Positions 53,471 through 61,867 of a DNA stretch of 64,000 nt are shown one piece after another; position 1 is the first letter of the stretch, and each line of letters starts with the position of its first letter. The notes under the pieces were generated by a model. It worked only from the letters and a program-made list of their open reading frames with translations, had not been told where the DNA came from and did not search any database. This DNA is from Paenibacillus sp. Soil522 (GTDB taxonomy: Bacteria; Bacillota; Bacilli; Paenibacillales; Paenibacillaceae). The position numbers and the translations under genes were made by a program. The stretch is taken from NCBI RefSeq assembly GCF_001428245.1, contig NZ_LMRV01000044.1:923-64922 (forward strand), given 5' to 3'.

Positions 53471-54313
53471 GTGAACGTATACAACAGCGGGACAGCTTTA
53501 GTGAAACAAATTGCCGGGACGGAGCTGCCTGAGCAGGCATTGGCGCTTTGGGCACTCGGGCAAGAGGGGTTTCTCGTCAAATGGAAGAGGATAACAGTGC
53601 TGTTCGATCCATATTTGACGAACTGGGTTTATGAGCTGTGCGGCCCGCCGTGGTCGCGGGCGTTCGAACCGCCGCTTGCGCCATCGGACTGTTTGGATGT
53701 CGATTATGTCATATGCTCGCATCACCATGAGGATCATATGGACAAGCTGACGCTGCAGGCGATCGGGCAATCCGCCAAAACACGCTTTGTCGTGCCGAGA
53801 GCCCATCTGCCCTTAATGAAGGAATGGGGCTTCCGCGATGAGCAGCTCATTGGCATCTCCCACGGACAGACGCTCCAGCTGGAAAGCGGCTTAAGGCTTG
53901 AGGCTTTTGCCGCCAAGCATGAGCAATTTGAACAGGATGAAGCCGGCGAGCATAAGTTTCTCGGATACGTCGCAAATTTCGAAGGTATTCATCTCTATCA
54001 TGCCGGAGATACGGTAGGATTTCCGGAGCTGGTGACTTGGCTGCAAAGCAGGCAGATCGATATTGCTCTATTGCCTATTAACGGACGGGATTTCGTTCGC
54101 AACGAGCAGGGCATCGTCGGCAACTGTAACTATCGCGAAGCGGTCGAAATAGCGGTACAAATGAATACCGATCTGTTAATACCGATGCATTACGGTTTAT
54201 TTCCGCATAATGACGAGAACCCGGCTTATTTTGTCGATTACATACAGCGCCATTACCCGGCTCAGAAGTTCCATATGTTCGCCCCCGGCGAGCGGTTTAT
54301 TTATATGAAATAA
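53471..54313 (+). CDS. UlaG-like metallo-beta-lactamase-fold hydrolase
   Basis: This 280-residue metallo-hydrolase has the metal motif CSHHHEDHMD (HxHxDH), a later His in HAGDTVGFPE and a terminal His in IPMHYGLFPHNDEN. The pattern IYHAGDT...LLPINGRD and NCNYREAVEIA is that of UlaG, the L-ascorbate-6-phosphate lactonase, and related proteins. Start GTG 53471 lies just after the FetB-type gene; a longer in-frame start within that gene is unlikely. No ula phosphotransferase genes are present, so the true lactone substrate is uncertain. Confidence 0.82.
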   Translation: MNVYNSGTALVKQIAGTELPEQALALWALGQEGFLVKWKRITVLFDPYLTNWVYELCGPPWSRAFEPPLAPSDCLDVDYVICSHHHEDHMDKLTLQAIGQSAKTRFVVPRAHLPLMKEWGFRDEQLIGISHGQTLQLESGLRLEAFAAKHEQFEQDEAGEHKFLGYVANFEGIHLYHAGDTVGFPELVTWLQSRQIDIALLPINGRDFVRNEQGIVGNCNYREAVEIAVQMNTDLLIPMHYGLFPHNDENPAYFVDYIQRHYPAQKFHMFAPGERFIYMK

Positions 54314-54402
54314 ATGAAAACCGGCAGACTGGCTTTATCCACATGAATTTGCGGGCCGCAGGGCAAAATGAGAAATGAATGATGACTGGAGGTTGAACTG
54401 CT

Positions 54403-54870
54403 GTGGCAAACAGAGGACTCGTGACGGCTCTTACGGCTGTTGGAGCAGCGCAGCTGCTTAAGATGCCATTGTATTATGCGAAAACGGGAGAGTGGGATGT
54501 TCGAAAAATGGCCGGATCAGGCGGCATGCCAAGCGCTCATTCGAGCGGAGTAACGGCGCTGGCTGTTTATACGGCTACCAAATACGGTGTAAAGACGCCG
54601 GAGTTTGCGATTTCTGCCATGCTTGGCATTATTGTTATGTATGATGCCATGAACATTCGCAGGCATGCGGGTGAAATTGCGGTGCAGGTGAATGATTTGG
54701 ATGAGGATGTCGAGAGGCTGGCTGGCGATCATCCAGGTATCTTTCATAAACGTCGGCGCGAACGGCTTAAGGAAAGCCTAGGCCATCTACCGCGTGAGGT
54801 TGCAGCGGGCTCGCTGCTCGGGGCTGTGTTTGGCTTCATTGGAGCGATAACCGCATGCCGCAATAAGTGA
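54403..54870 (+). CDS. Divergent PAP2-family membrane protein, YuiD/DUF212
   Basis: This 155-residue protein has the DUF212 pattern, a divergent acid-phosphatase/vanadium-haloperoxidase fold: LLKMPLYYAKTGEWDVRKMA, GSGGMPSAHSSGVTALAVYT and YDAMNIRRHAGEIAVQVN. Three or four hydrophobic segments are visible, the last near the C terminus. GTG 54403 follows TGGAGG. Activity of the family is not established. It stands alone and is followed by a terminator at 54899. Confidence 0.88.
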   Translation: MANRGLVTALTAVGAAQLLKMPLYYAKTGEWDVRKMAGSGGMPSAHSSGVTALAVYTATKYGVKTPEFAISAMLGIIVMYDAMNIRRHAGEIAVQVNDLDEDVERLAGDHPGIFHKRRRERLKESLGHLPREVAAGSLLGAVFGFIGAITACRNK

Positions 54871-54898
54871 AGCAGCAGTGAACTAATGAATGAAACTA

Positions 54899-54930
54899 GG
54901 TTTAAGCGCTCTAAGGCTTAAGCCTTTTTT
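54899..54930 (+). terminator. Terminator after the YuiD-like gene
   Basis: GGTTTAAGC pairs with GCTTAAGCC (one G-U pair), followed by six T. Confidence 0.8.
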
Positions 54931-55068
54931 ATGTAAAAGCATACGGCGAGAGGAGATCATGCTTTCTGTCATTTAATAAATAGATTTTGGATAGCGGGGT
55001 CATTTCGTTAGCTATATAATGGTTAAAGATGACATTTCAAATGCAGTAATATAAGGGGGAATTCAGGA

Positions 55069-55863
55069 GTGACGGAGCAATTATTGTGGATGCATGGAGC
55101 GCCATATGCGGTTGGGAATAAGGATGAGGACTGTCCAGCCATTACCCCTTTTCTTGTTGAAGGAGATGATCGTCCCGCGGTTATTGTATGTCCGGGCGGA
55201 GCCTATGGCGCTAGAGCCTGTCATGAAGGCGAGCCGATAGCCCGGTGGCTGAATGGACTCGGTATCTCTGCATTCGTTCTACGCTACCGGGTGGCGCCTT
55301 ATACATACCCATGCGCGCTGCTGGACGTACAGCGGGCCATTCGTACCGTTAGATATAAGGCGGAACACTTTCGCATTGATCCAAATAAGATAGGCGTGCT
55401 TGGCTTCTCTGCCGGCGGTCATTTAGCGTCGAATGCGGGAACGAGCTACGACAAAGGAAATGAGGATGTCGAGGATGTCATTGAACGGGAATCCTGCCGT
55501 CCGGATTTGCTCGTATTATGTTATCCAGTCATTACACTTAAAGAACCGTTCACGCATGCCGGCTCAAGAAAGAACTTGTTAGGCAAGGATGCGGATCCTG
55601 ATAAGGCAGAGCAGCTAAGCAGCGAAGTGAATGTAACCGGGGACACGCCGCCGACTTTTTTATGGCATACGTCAGATGATGAAGACGTTCCCGTCGAGAA
55701 CAGCCTGATGTTCGCAGCTGCGCTCAGCAAGCACAAAGTACTCTTTGATCTACACGTGTACGCGAAGGGCCGCCATGGGCTTGGCTTAGCAGAGGATAAG
55801 GAGCATACGAGAGAGTGGACGGCTGCATGCGCTTCCTGGCTTGCATACAATGGATTCAAGTAA
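55069..55863 (+). CDS. Alpha/beta-hydrolase, BD-FAE/acetyl-esterase type
   Basis: This 264-residue cytosolic esterase has the oxyanion-hole segment VIVCPGGAYGARACHEGEP, the nucleophile elbow GVLGFSAGGHLAS, an Asp in HTSDDEDVPVENS and the catalytic His in KGRHGLGLAED. Related enzymes remove acetyl or feruloyl groups from plant xylan or its oligosaccharides. There is no signal peptide, so it probably acts on imported sugars. GTG 55069 is preceded by AAGGGGGAATTCAGGA. It converges on the RNA methyltransferase gene with a 13-bp gap. Confidence 0.85.
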   Translation: MTEQLLWMHGAPYAVGNKDEDCPAITPFLVEGDDRPAVIVCPGGAYGARACHEGEPIARWLNGLGISAFVLRYRVAPYTYPCALLDVQRAIRTVRYKAEHFRIDPNKIGVLGFSAGGHLASNAGTSYDKGNEDVEDVIERESCRPDLLVLCYPVITLKEPFTHAGSRKNLLGKDADPDKAEQLSSEVNVTGDTPPTFLWHTSDDEDVPVENSLMFAAALSKHKVLFDLHVYAKGRHGLGLAEDKEHTREWTAACASWLAYNGFK

Positions 55864-55876
55864 TTGGACATCCAGG

Positions 55877-56749
55877 TTAGGAGCAAACGATTATTTGTCT
55901 GATAAAGCTGCCTTTTCTGGTGGTGCAGCGATCGGAAATGTTGAAGCCTGCACTTGCAATTAGCTCGTCGATTGGATCAGCTGTGATGATAACGGCTTTG
56001 CTCGCGATTCGGCGAGCATGCTGCAGCAATGACAGCTGATCCGCCGGCGTTGTGCGAGAGTAGTGATTATAAGGCATATCTAAAATCGCAGCATCGTAGT
56101 GGCCTGAGATATCGGCAATATCGCCGCATGCGACATTTGTCTTGAGCTCGAAATGCGCCAAATTTTCAAGCGCTCCGCGAATGACGAAAGGATTGATGTC
56201 TCGGCCCGCGATGTCGATGCCCATAGATAATGCTTCAACAAGCACCGTCCCAATGCCGCAGCATGGGTCGATCGCTGTCACTCCATCTGACTTGGGCACG
56301 GCAATATTTGCTGCTGCCCGCGCTACACGCGTGCTTAATGCAATGGAATAGCTGCGTGGTTTGTGCATATGTGTAAGCCAGACGGCATTGCTTTTGATAT
56401 AATGACCGAAATACCAACGTCCGCCCCAGGTTAAAATGCCAAATATATGATCAGGATTTCGTACATTGGCTTCTCCTTCAATATACATACCTATTTCGCG
56501 TTCAATAACGCGCTGGGCGTCGAAATCGATTTTATCCTCCGGCGCCAGGTCATTCATTTTGACAAAAATCACCTTGAACGTCGCATCGGCTAATTCGATT
56601 TGCCTCACTTGCTCCCAAATATCCTCAAGACGCTCGCCCTGATACAGCACCTCGATCCGCTCTCTCATAAACGGGCTGCGGTCTTGATGAACGGCTATCC
56701 CGCTCATCAAGATGCCGGACTCCGTATGCTCGCCAAAAAACGAGCGCAT
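55877..56749 (-). CDS. TRM11-like RNA guanine-N2 methyltransferase, start uncertain
   Basis: This SAM-dependent methyltransferase (290 residues from ATG 56749) has the class I site AIDPCCGIGTVLVEALSMG and the catalytic DMPYN, a variant of the DPPY motif of nucleic-acid N-methyltransferases. It resembles the archaeal/eukaryal TRM11 group and bacterial relatives that modify tRNA. The N terminus at ATG 56749 looks too short. In the same frame upstream, FIYTYGYRLEESELCHLE precedes MRSFFGE and looks like the conserved family start. No ATG, GTG or TTG exists in that extension before an upstream stop. A CTG at 56830 with AAAGG upstream is one candidate start. Confidence 0.78.
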   Translation of the reverse strand: MRSFFGEHTESGILMSGIAVHQDRSPFMRERIEVLYQGERLEDIWEQVRQIELADATFKVIFVKMNDLAPEDKIDFDAQRVIEREIGMYIEGEANVRNPDHIFGILTWGGRWYFGHYIKSNAVWLTHMHKPRSYSIALSTRVARAAANIAVPKSDGVTAIDPCCGIGTVLVEALSMGIDIAGRDINPFVIRGALENLAHFELKTNVACGDIADISGHYDAAILDMPYNHYSRTTPADQLSLLQHARRIASKAVIITADPIDELIASAGFNISDRCTTRKGSFIRQIIVCS

Positions 56750-57086
56750 TTCTAAATGGCATAATTCTGACTCCTCTAAACGATAGCCATAGGTATAAAT
56801 AAATAACGGTGCTTGCTCTCTACTCTTCAGTGAAGTCGCATCCTTTACATAAACGAATTGAAACCTCTATTATACGTTAAATGGATGGCTGACGCTGTTT
56901 AAAACAGAACAATTAGCTTTTTTTCATGGAAGAGGGGGGGTTGCATACAGCGATGAAATGATTACAGGCAAAAAGGGGAAAGCTATCTTTATGCATTTGT
57001 GATGACGATTTTGATTGTGCAGAAAATGGGAATAATTAGGGTGGTGCCGGGCTTAAAGCTTGATGAGGAGTTCCGTGCGGTGTTGG

Positions 57087-57131
57087 TAATCGTTAAGGCG
57101 GCAGCGGAGGACGCTGCTGCTTTAACGATTA
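57087..57131. repeat. Strong hairpin downstream of cobA
   Basis: TAATCGTTAA...GCAGC pairs with GCTGC...TTAACGATTA, a stem of about 18 bp with few mismatches. No T-run follows on the minus strand, so it is not a standard terminator, but it could end or stabilise the nirB-nirD-cobA message. The region 56882-57086 shows no gene. Confidence 0.5.
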
Positions 57132-57157
57132 GGAAAATAAGTGTTGTAACCGAGAGA

Positions 57158-57934
57158 TTATCCAATTAACGTTACGGCTTGTTGTTCGGCGAGCATCAAA
57201 CGCTCACGTACGCGGACGACTTCTCCAATAATAATGAGTGCCGGATTGGCAAGCTTCATCGAGACGGCAAGCGTATGAATATCTGAGAGCGTTCCAACGA
57301 TTGTACGCTGGCGCGTAGTTGTACCACGCTCGATTAATGCTACCGGTGTTGAAGCGGCCTTGCCATGCTTTAGCAGTTCTTCCCGAATTGCGGGAAGCTC
57401 GCTTACACCCATGTAAATGGCTAATGTGTCAACGCTGTGCGCAAGCAAATCCCAGCGGATTGGCGTCTTCTCGCCATGACAACGGCTGCCGGTTACGCAA
57501 GCAAAGGAAGCGGCATATTCGCGATGTGTAACAGGAATGCCTGCAGAAGCGGCAGCGCCGATTGCTGAGGTTATGCCTGGCACAATCTCATAGGGGATTC
57601 CCCATGAAGCCAGCTCCAACGCTTCTTCAGCGCCTCTTCCGAAGACGAACGGATCGCCGCCCTTAAGACGGACGACCGTTTTGCCTTCTTGAGCATACTT
57701 CACGAGCGCTTGATTAATAAGCTGCTGCGGCATGGCATGCGAGCCAGGAGCTTTGCCGCAGTAGACCAGTTCCGTATGGGTGCTGGCATAACCAAGCAAT
57801 TCCTTGCTTATGAGCCGATCGTACAAGATAACGTCTGCCTGCTGAATAAGTCGCATCGCTTTAACGGTAATAAGCTCTGGGTCGCCTGGACCTGCTCCGA
57901 CAATATAGACCTTGCCTGTCATTGATTTTCTCAT
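57158..57934 (-). CDS. cobA: Uroporphyrinogen-III C-methyltransferase
   Basis: This 258-residue SAM-dependent enzyme methylates uroporphyrinogen III to precorrin-2, the first step to sirohaem. It has the N-terminal IVGAGPGDPELITVKA loop, VVRLKGGDPFVFGRGAEE, SAIGAAASAGIPVTHR and ALIERGTT segments. Sirohaem is the cofactor of the nitrite reductase encoded just upstream (nirB, nirD), so the operon makes enzyme and cofactor precursor together. AAGGAG precedes ATG 57934; an internal ATG at 57922 is possible. Confidence 0.93.
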   Translation of the reverse strand: MRKSMTGKVYIVGAGPGDPELITVKAMRLIQQADVILYDRLISKELLGYASTHTELVYCGKAPGSHAMPQQLINQALVKYAQEGKTVVRLKGGDPFVFGRGAEEALELASWGIPYEIVPGITSAIGAAASAGIPVTHREYAASFACVTGSRCHGEKTPIRWDLLAHSVDTLAIYMGVSELPAIREELLKHGKAASTPVALIERGTTTRQRTIVGTLSDIHTLAVSMKLANPALIIIGEVVRVRERLMLAEQQAVTLIG

Positions 57935-57994
57935 AGGCTGCTGCTCCTTCTGGCGTGCATGTCCGCCTAGTATTCGTTACTCCTTGTGTTAACT

Positions 57995-58312
57995 TTAAAC
58001 GGTTACGTAAATGGCTCCACTCTCGCGGTCAACTTCGGTTTCGAAGGTGTTGATGCAGCCTTCGTCAGGCTCGTGTACTTTGCCGCTGCGCAGATCGATT
58101 TTCCAATCATGAAGCGGGCAGTGTACGTCTGTACCGCACACCATCCCTTCGGAAAGCAGACCGTTTTTATGCGGGCATCTATTTTCTACGGCAAGCACGC
58201 TGTCGTCCGATAAGCGGAATACGGCAATTTCGATATCCTTAATTGTAATTCGGCGCGATCCTTTTACATCTATATCCGATAAGTTAGCTACCAGCAGCTT
58301 TGTTGTTGTCAT
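57995..58312 (-). CDS. nirD: Nitrite reductase small subunit
   Basis: This 105-residue Rieske-type [2Fe-2S] protein has the cluster ligands in NRCPHKNG (Cys-x-His) and CPLHDW (Cys-x2-His). It is the small subunit of assimilatory NADH-nitrite reductase, partner of NirB. It lies 57 bp after nirB and 60 bp before cobA in the leftward operon. AAGGAGG precedes its start at 58312. Confidence 0.92.
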   Translation of the reverse strand: MTTTKLLVANLSDIDVKGSRRITIKDIEIAVFRLSDDSVLAVENRCPHKNGLLSEGMVCGTDVHCPLHDWKIDLRSGKVHEPDEGCINTFETEVDRESGAIYVTV

Positions 58313-58369
58313 AGGTGTATTCCTCCTTGAACGTTTTGTGAAGCAAAACTTACTTCGTAAGCGTAAGTT

Positions 58370-60811
58370 CTATAGTTGTTGTACTGGCTGCGGGCCGGAC
58401 AATTCCACGAAATTTTTACGCAGTTCGTCTGTTTCAACAATTTGCTTCCATGGATCGGTCGTCAAGCTGAGCGTTTTCTCGATACGGGATTTAAGGGCAA
58501 GACGCTCTTCACGACTTTCCAGCGCCTTCTTAACATGATCGAGCCCGACGCGCTCAATCCATTGAGCCGTACGCTCATTCCATTGTGCATTTTCGCGGTA
58601 AAGCTGTAAAAATGCAGAGGACCATTCCATAACCTCATCTTCGGTTTTGACGATGCAGAGGAGGTCTGTCGCACGTACTTTTACGCCGCCGTTGCCGCCG
58701 ACATGAAGCTCCCAGCCGCCGTCTATAGCGACTACGCCAAAGTCCTTAATCGTAGCTTCAGCGCAATTTCGCGGACAACCGGAAACGGCAAGCTTTACCT
58801 TGGCTGGCGTATTAAGACGCTCGAAAGCCTTCTCCAATTGGATACCCATGCTGATCGAATCCTGCGTACCGAACCGGCAGAAGGTGGAGCCGACACATGT
58901 TTTAACGGTTCTAAGCGTTTTGCCGTAGGCGTGACCGGATGGCATATCGAGCTCTTCCCAAATTTTCGGGAGATCCTCTTTCTTAACGCCAAGTAAGTCG
59001 AGACGCTGTCCGCCTGTAAATTTAACCATCGGAACGTCGAATTTCTCGGCGACTTCCGCAATTTTCTTCAAATCAGCAGGGGAGGTTACGCCGCCGTAAA
59101 TACGCGGTACAACAGAGTATGTGCCATCCTTCTGAATATTTGCATGGTAGCGCTCATTGGTAATCCGGGATTCATTCTCATCAACATATTCTTCCGGATT
59201 GATCATGCCGAGGTAGTAGTTAAGCGCTGGACGGCATTTCGAGCAGCCCTCGGGATTGTGCCAGCCGAGTACATTCATAACCTCTTTTGTGGAATTGAGA
59301 TTCATCCGTGTTATTTCTGCAACGATCTCGTCTCTGTTAAGCGTCGTGCATCCGCAAATGCCTTCCTTAACCGGCTCGCCCATCGAATCGCCGGCATAGA
59401 GTTGAAGCAATCCTTCAACTTGCGGTTTACAGCCGCCGCAGGAAGCGGAAGCTTTCGTACAGGATTTAATAGCGCTAACCGTATTACAGCCCTTGTTCGT
59501 AATGGCATCGGCAATTGTTCCTTTGGAGACGCCGTTACAGCCGCAAATGATTTCATCATCCGCCATTGCCTCAAGCCTGCCGCTGCCGGAGGATTGGCCA
59601 AGCATATCGGATGAAATGCCGAGCAGTACTTCCTTCTCGCGTCCCGCTATCGATTCGCCGCTCTTAATGGAAGCGAATAATTCAGCACCGTCGGACGTGT
59701 CGCCGAATAATACCGCGCCGACCAGCTTGCCGTCTTGTACGACAATCTTCTTGTATGTGCCTGCCATATCGTCTTGGATCTTGAGTGATTTTGTGCCTGG
59801 CGCTTCATCGAAGCGTCCTGCTGAGAACACGTCAACACCGGATACTTTAAGCTTTGTGGAAGTGACGGATCCGGCATAGCCTGCGGTTTCGACGCCTGCG
59901 AGATGCTTGGCCAGCACAGCGCCCTGCTCATAAAGCGGAGCAACTAAGCCGTAAGCGATGCCGCGGTGCTCAGCGCATTCGCCGACTGCATAAATGCCGG
60001 GAATACTCGTTTGCATAAAGTCGTCTACGATAATACCGCGATTCACTTCGATACCCGTTGCTTTGGCAAGCTCGATGTTCGGCTTAATACCGACAGCCAT
60101 AACAACCAAATCGCCGTCAACTTCGGTACCGTCAGCAAAAGTTAAGCCGGTTGCGCGGCGTTTACCTTTAATGGCAGTTGTACTTTTTTGCAATAGAAAC
60201 TGCATGCCTTGGGCTTCCAGCTCGCGTTGAAGCATCTTTGCCGCTGCTTCGTCCAATTGACGTTCCATCAGGTTGCCAAAAATATGAACGACGTTTACTT
60301 CCATTCCGAGGTGCAGAAGTCCTCTAGCCGCTTCCAGACCGAGCAAGCCGCCGCCGATTACGACTGCTTTTTTGTATTTCTTGGAGGCATCGATCATAAC
60401 CTCGCAATCGTTGATATCACGGAAAGCGATAACGCCTTCTTTGTCTGCGCCAGGAAGAGGCAGCATGAATGGATTAGAGCCAGTAGCGATAATGATCGCA
60501 TCGTAATCAACTTCAAGGCCTAGATGTGAGGTAACCTTTTTAAGCTCCGTATCAATTTTTGTTACCTTGTGGCCCGTATGCAATGTAATGTTATTTTCTT
60601 TATACCAATCCCAGTCGTTGATGATGATTTCTTGCATATCCGCGCCACCTGCCAGGACGGAGGAAAGCATGATTCGGTTGTAATTCGGATGAGGTTCGGC
60701 ACCGAAAATGGTAATGTCATAGCTTTCAGGGGAAAGCTTAAGAAGATGTTCGACCGCCCGAACCCCCGCCATGCCATTACCGATGAGTACTAATTTTTTG
60801 GTTTTCGTCAT
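58370..60811 (-). CDS. nirB: NADH-dependent nitrite reductase large subunit
   Basis: This 813-residue flavo-sirohaem enzyme reduces nitrite to ammonium in the cytoplasm. Domains in order: FAD/NAD reductase (about 1-310, starting LVLIGNGMAGVRAVEHL), two BFD-type iron-sulfur segments (IICGCNGVSKGTI with CGGCKPQV, about 420-475, and GICGCTT with CSKCRP, about 485-540), then the nitrite/sulfite reductase ferredoxin-like and 4Fe-4S/sirohaem domains (CVGSTFCRFG and CPRNCAEATIKD). All cluster cysteines are present. GAGAGGAG precedes ATG 60811. Transcription is controlled by a GlnR/TnrA box and an ANTAR-type leader just upstream. Confidence 0.96.
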   Translation of the reverse strand: MTKTKKLVLIGNGMAGVRAVEHLLKLSPESYDITIFGAEPHPNYNRIMLSSVLAGGADMQEIIINDWDWYKENNITLHTGHKVTKIDTELKKVTSHLGLEVDYDAIIIATGSNPFMLPLPGADKEGVIAFRDINDCEVMIDASKKYKKAVVIGGGLLGLEAARGLLHLGMEVNVVHIFGNLMERQLDEAAAKMLQRELEAQGMQFLLQKSTTAIKGKRRATGLTFADGTEVDGDLVVMAVGIKPNIELAKATGIEVNRGIIVDDFMQTSIPGIYAVGECAEHRGIAYGLVAPLYEQGAVLAKHLAGVETAGYAGSVTSTKLKVSGVDVFSAGRFDEAPGTKSLKIQDDMAGTYKKIVVQDGKLVGAVLFGDTSDGAELFASIKSGESIAGREKEVLLGISSDMLGQSSGSGRLEAMADDEIICGCNGVSKGTIADAITNKGCNTVSAIKSCTKASASCGGCKPQVEGLLQLYAGDSMGEPVKEGICGCTTLNRDEIVAEITRMNLNSTKEVMNVLGWHNPEGCSKCRPALNYYLGMINPEEYVDENESRITNERYHANIQKDGTYSVVPRIYGGVTSPADLKKIAEVAEKFDVPMVKFTGGQRLDLLGVKKEDLPKIWEELDMPSGHAYGKTLRTVKTCVGSTFCRFGTQDSISMGIQLEKAFERLNTPAKVKLAVSGCPRNCAEATIKDFGVVAIDGGWELHVGGNGGVKVRATDLLCIVKTEDEVMEWSSAFLQLYRENAQWNERTAQWIERVGLDHVKKALESREERLALKSRIEKTLSLTTDPWKQIVETDELRKNFVELSGPQPVQQL

Positions 60812-60844
60812 TGTGTTTATCTCCTCTCAATCTCTGTTTGAGCG

Positions 60845-60911
60845 AAATAAATAAAAGCCTGCTTCAATTCAGAGGAAAACGCACGTCCCCTAGGAAATTG
60901 AAAGCAGGCTT
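60845..60911 (-). terminator. Leader terminator in front of nirB
   Basis: On the minus strand AAGCCTGCTTTCAATT pairs with AATTGAAGCAGGCTT, followed by TTATTTATTT. It stands between the promoter and nirB, so it must be bypassed for expression. Its 5' arm overlaps the second hexaloop hairpin at 60902-60922, making the two structures mutually exclusive. Confidence 0.85.
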
Positions 60912-60947
60912 CTTTGCCGCTTCAAACGAATACACCGTTGTACCCGT
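60902..60947 (-). promoter_or_regulatory. ANTAR-type dual hexaloop antiterminator RNA
   Basis: Read on the minus strand, hairpin P1 (60947-60926) is ACGGGTAC, hexaloop AACGGT, GTATTCGT, eight base pairs including two G-U. A three-base linker follows, then hairpin P2 (60922-60902): AAGCGGC, hexaloop AAAGAA, GCC-T-GCTT with one bulged base. Both loops fit ANNGNN, the rule known for RNAs bound by ANTAR proteins. P2 shares its 3' arm with the terminator. An ANTAR protein is encoded divergently at 61237. Confidence 0.8.
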
Positions 60948-60972
60948 GAATAATATGAATTTTGATAAGGTA

Positions 60973-61002
60973 AATATACAATGAATTCTGAGTTCATGTC
61001 AA
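60973..61002 (-). promoter_or_regulatory. nirB promoter
   Basis: On the minus strand TTGACA (61002-60997) and TATATT (60978-60973) are 18 bp apart. The predicted start near 60966 gives a leader of about 155 bases that holds the dual hexaloop and terminator. Confidence 0.7.
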
Positions 61003-61013
61003 GATAGTTGACA
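60997..61013. promoter_or_regulatory. GlnR/TnrA-type box at the nirB promoter
   Basis: TGTCAAGATAGTTGACA matches TGTNA-N7-TNACA exactly and is a perfect 6-5-6 inverted repeat. It overlaps the -35 element of the nirB promoter, centred near -40, so GlnR repression or TnrA/GlnR activation are both conceivable. Confidence 0.7.
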
Positions 61014-61103
61014 TCGGAAAAGAGTGAAAAAACTTGGATAGTGACAATTTTATGTTTTCTATGTTATATATAATCACAAAGGGTATCGACTAGCGCTTCA
61101 TTT

Positions 61104-61206
61104 TAAAATATAAGAAGCTATGAGTGACACAAGAATAACCATGCTTATCTTTCACCGCGAAACGGGCTATTGCCGTTAACGTATGGCGCTCACCGTTTAC
61201 GCTTGC
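61104..61206 (+). repeat. Interspersed repeat, copy 2
   Basis: This copy resembles 40785-40883: it shares AAATATAAGAA, ATGCTTAT, TTTCACCGCGAAACG and CCGTTTACGCTTGC in the same order and spacing. Here it lies in the leader region of the ANTAR gene, 31 bases before its start, and encodes nothing obvious. Confidence 0.6.
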
Positions 61207-61236
61207 AAAAAAGTCGAATAGGAGGGGGCGCTTCTC

Positions 61237-61854
61237 ATGCGTTCTTTGTTAGTAGTCGATCATCGTGCGGCAAACGAGGTAGCAATGGCGGACCCTCAGT
61301 CGGATCAGCTTTCCAAGAAACAAACGCCAAAATATTTACTTGAGACTTACGGGTATCACGTACTTCGCGCGGCAGACGAGAAGAAGGCAGAGTTGCAGAT
61401 GAGCAGCGCAGACGCAGTAATTCTTCATTTACCTCTTAATGAAGTAAAGCAATGGGGAACGAAGCTGTTGAAGCAAAAGACCGTCCCGATGTTGTGGTGG
61501 TGCAGCGCTGCTTCAGCTTCCTTGTCCGCCGCATATTGCGAGGACGACGCGCCTATAGATGGTATTCTAACGCCTTCGATGAGCGAGCAAGAGATGCACT
61601 GGGCCCTTCATTTCGGTTCTAAGCAATGCTTCGAGAGGCTCCAATGGAAGAACGAGCGCAAGCAGCTGGAAGGGCGGCTTGAGGAGCGGAAGTGGATCGA
61701 TATGGCAAAGGGGATTTTGTGCAAAATTAAAAATATTTCCGAAGCGGAAGCTTACGACGTTTTGCGCAAACAAGCCATGAATGAACGCAAACGCATGGTC
61801 GACGTTGCAACATCGATCGTTAAGGTATATCAAATACTTCAGGATCAAAAATAA
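61237..61854 (+). CDS. ANTAR-domain antiterminator, NasT-like
   Basis: This 205-residue protein has a receiver-like N-terminal domain (about 1-125) and a C-terminal ANTAR RNA-binding domain (about 140-200). The latter contains RKWIDMAKGILCKIKNISEA and AYDVLRKQAMNERKRMVDVA. The receiver lacks the phospho-accepting Asp at its usual place (DAVILHLPLNE), so control is unlikely to be by phosphorylation. GGAGGGGG precedes ATG 61237. The divergent nirB leader carries an ANTAR-target RNA, so the protein most likely releases the terminator there, as NasR/NasT do in other bacteria. A gene for a NasS-type sensor is not seen. Confidence 0.85.
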   Translation: MRSLLVVDHRAANEVAMADPQSDQLSKKQTPKYLLETYGYHVLRAADEKKAELQMSSADAVILHLPLNEVKQWGTKLLKQKTVPMLWWCSAASASLSAAYCEDDAPIDGILTPSMSEQEMHWALHFGSKQCFERLQWKNERKQLEGRLEERKWIDMAKGILCKIKNISEAEAYDVLRKQAMNERKRMVDVATSIVKVYQILQDQK

Positions 61855-61867
61855 AGGGGGCTTTGCC

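Noticed and set aside
59144..59614. Rightward 156-codon frame inside nirB
   Set aside because: Antisense to the iron-sulfur domains of NirB, whose motifs are complete on the minus strand.
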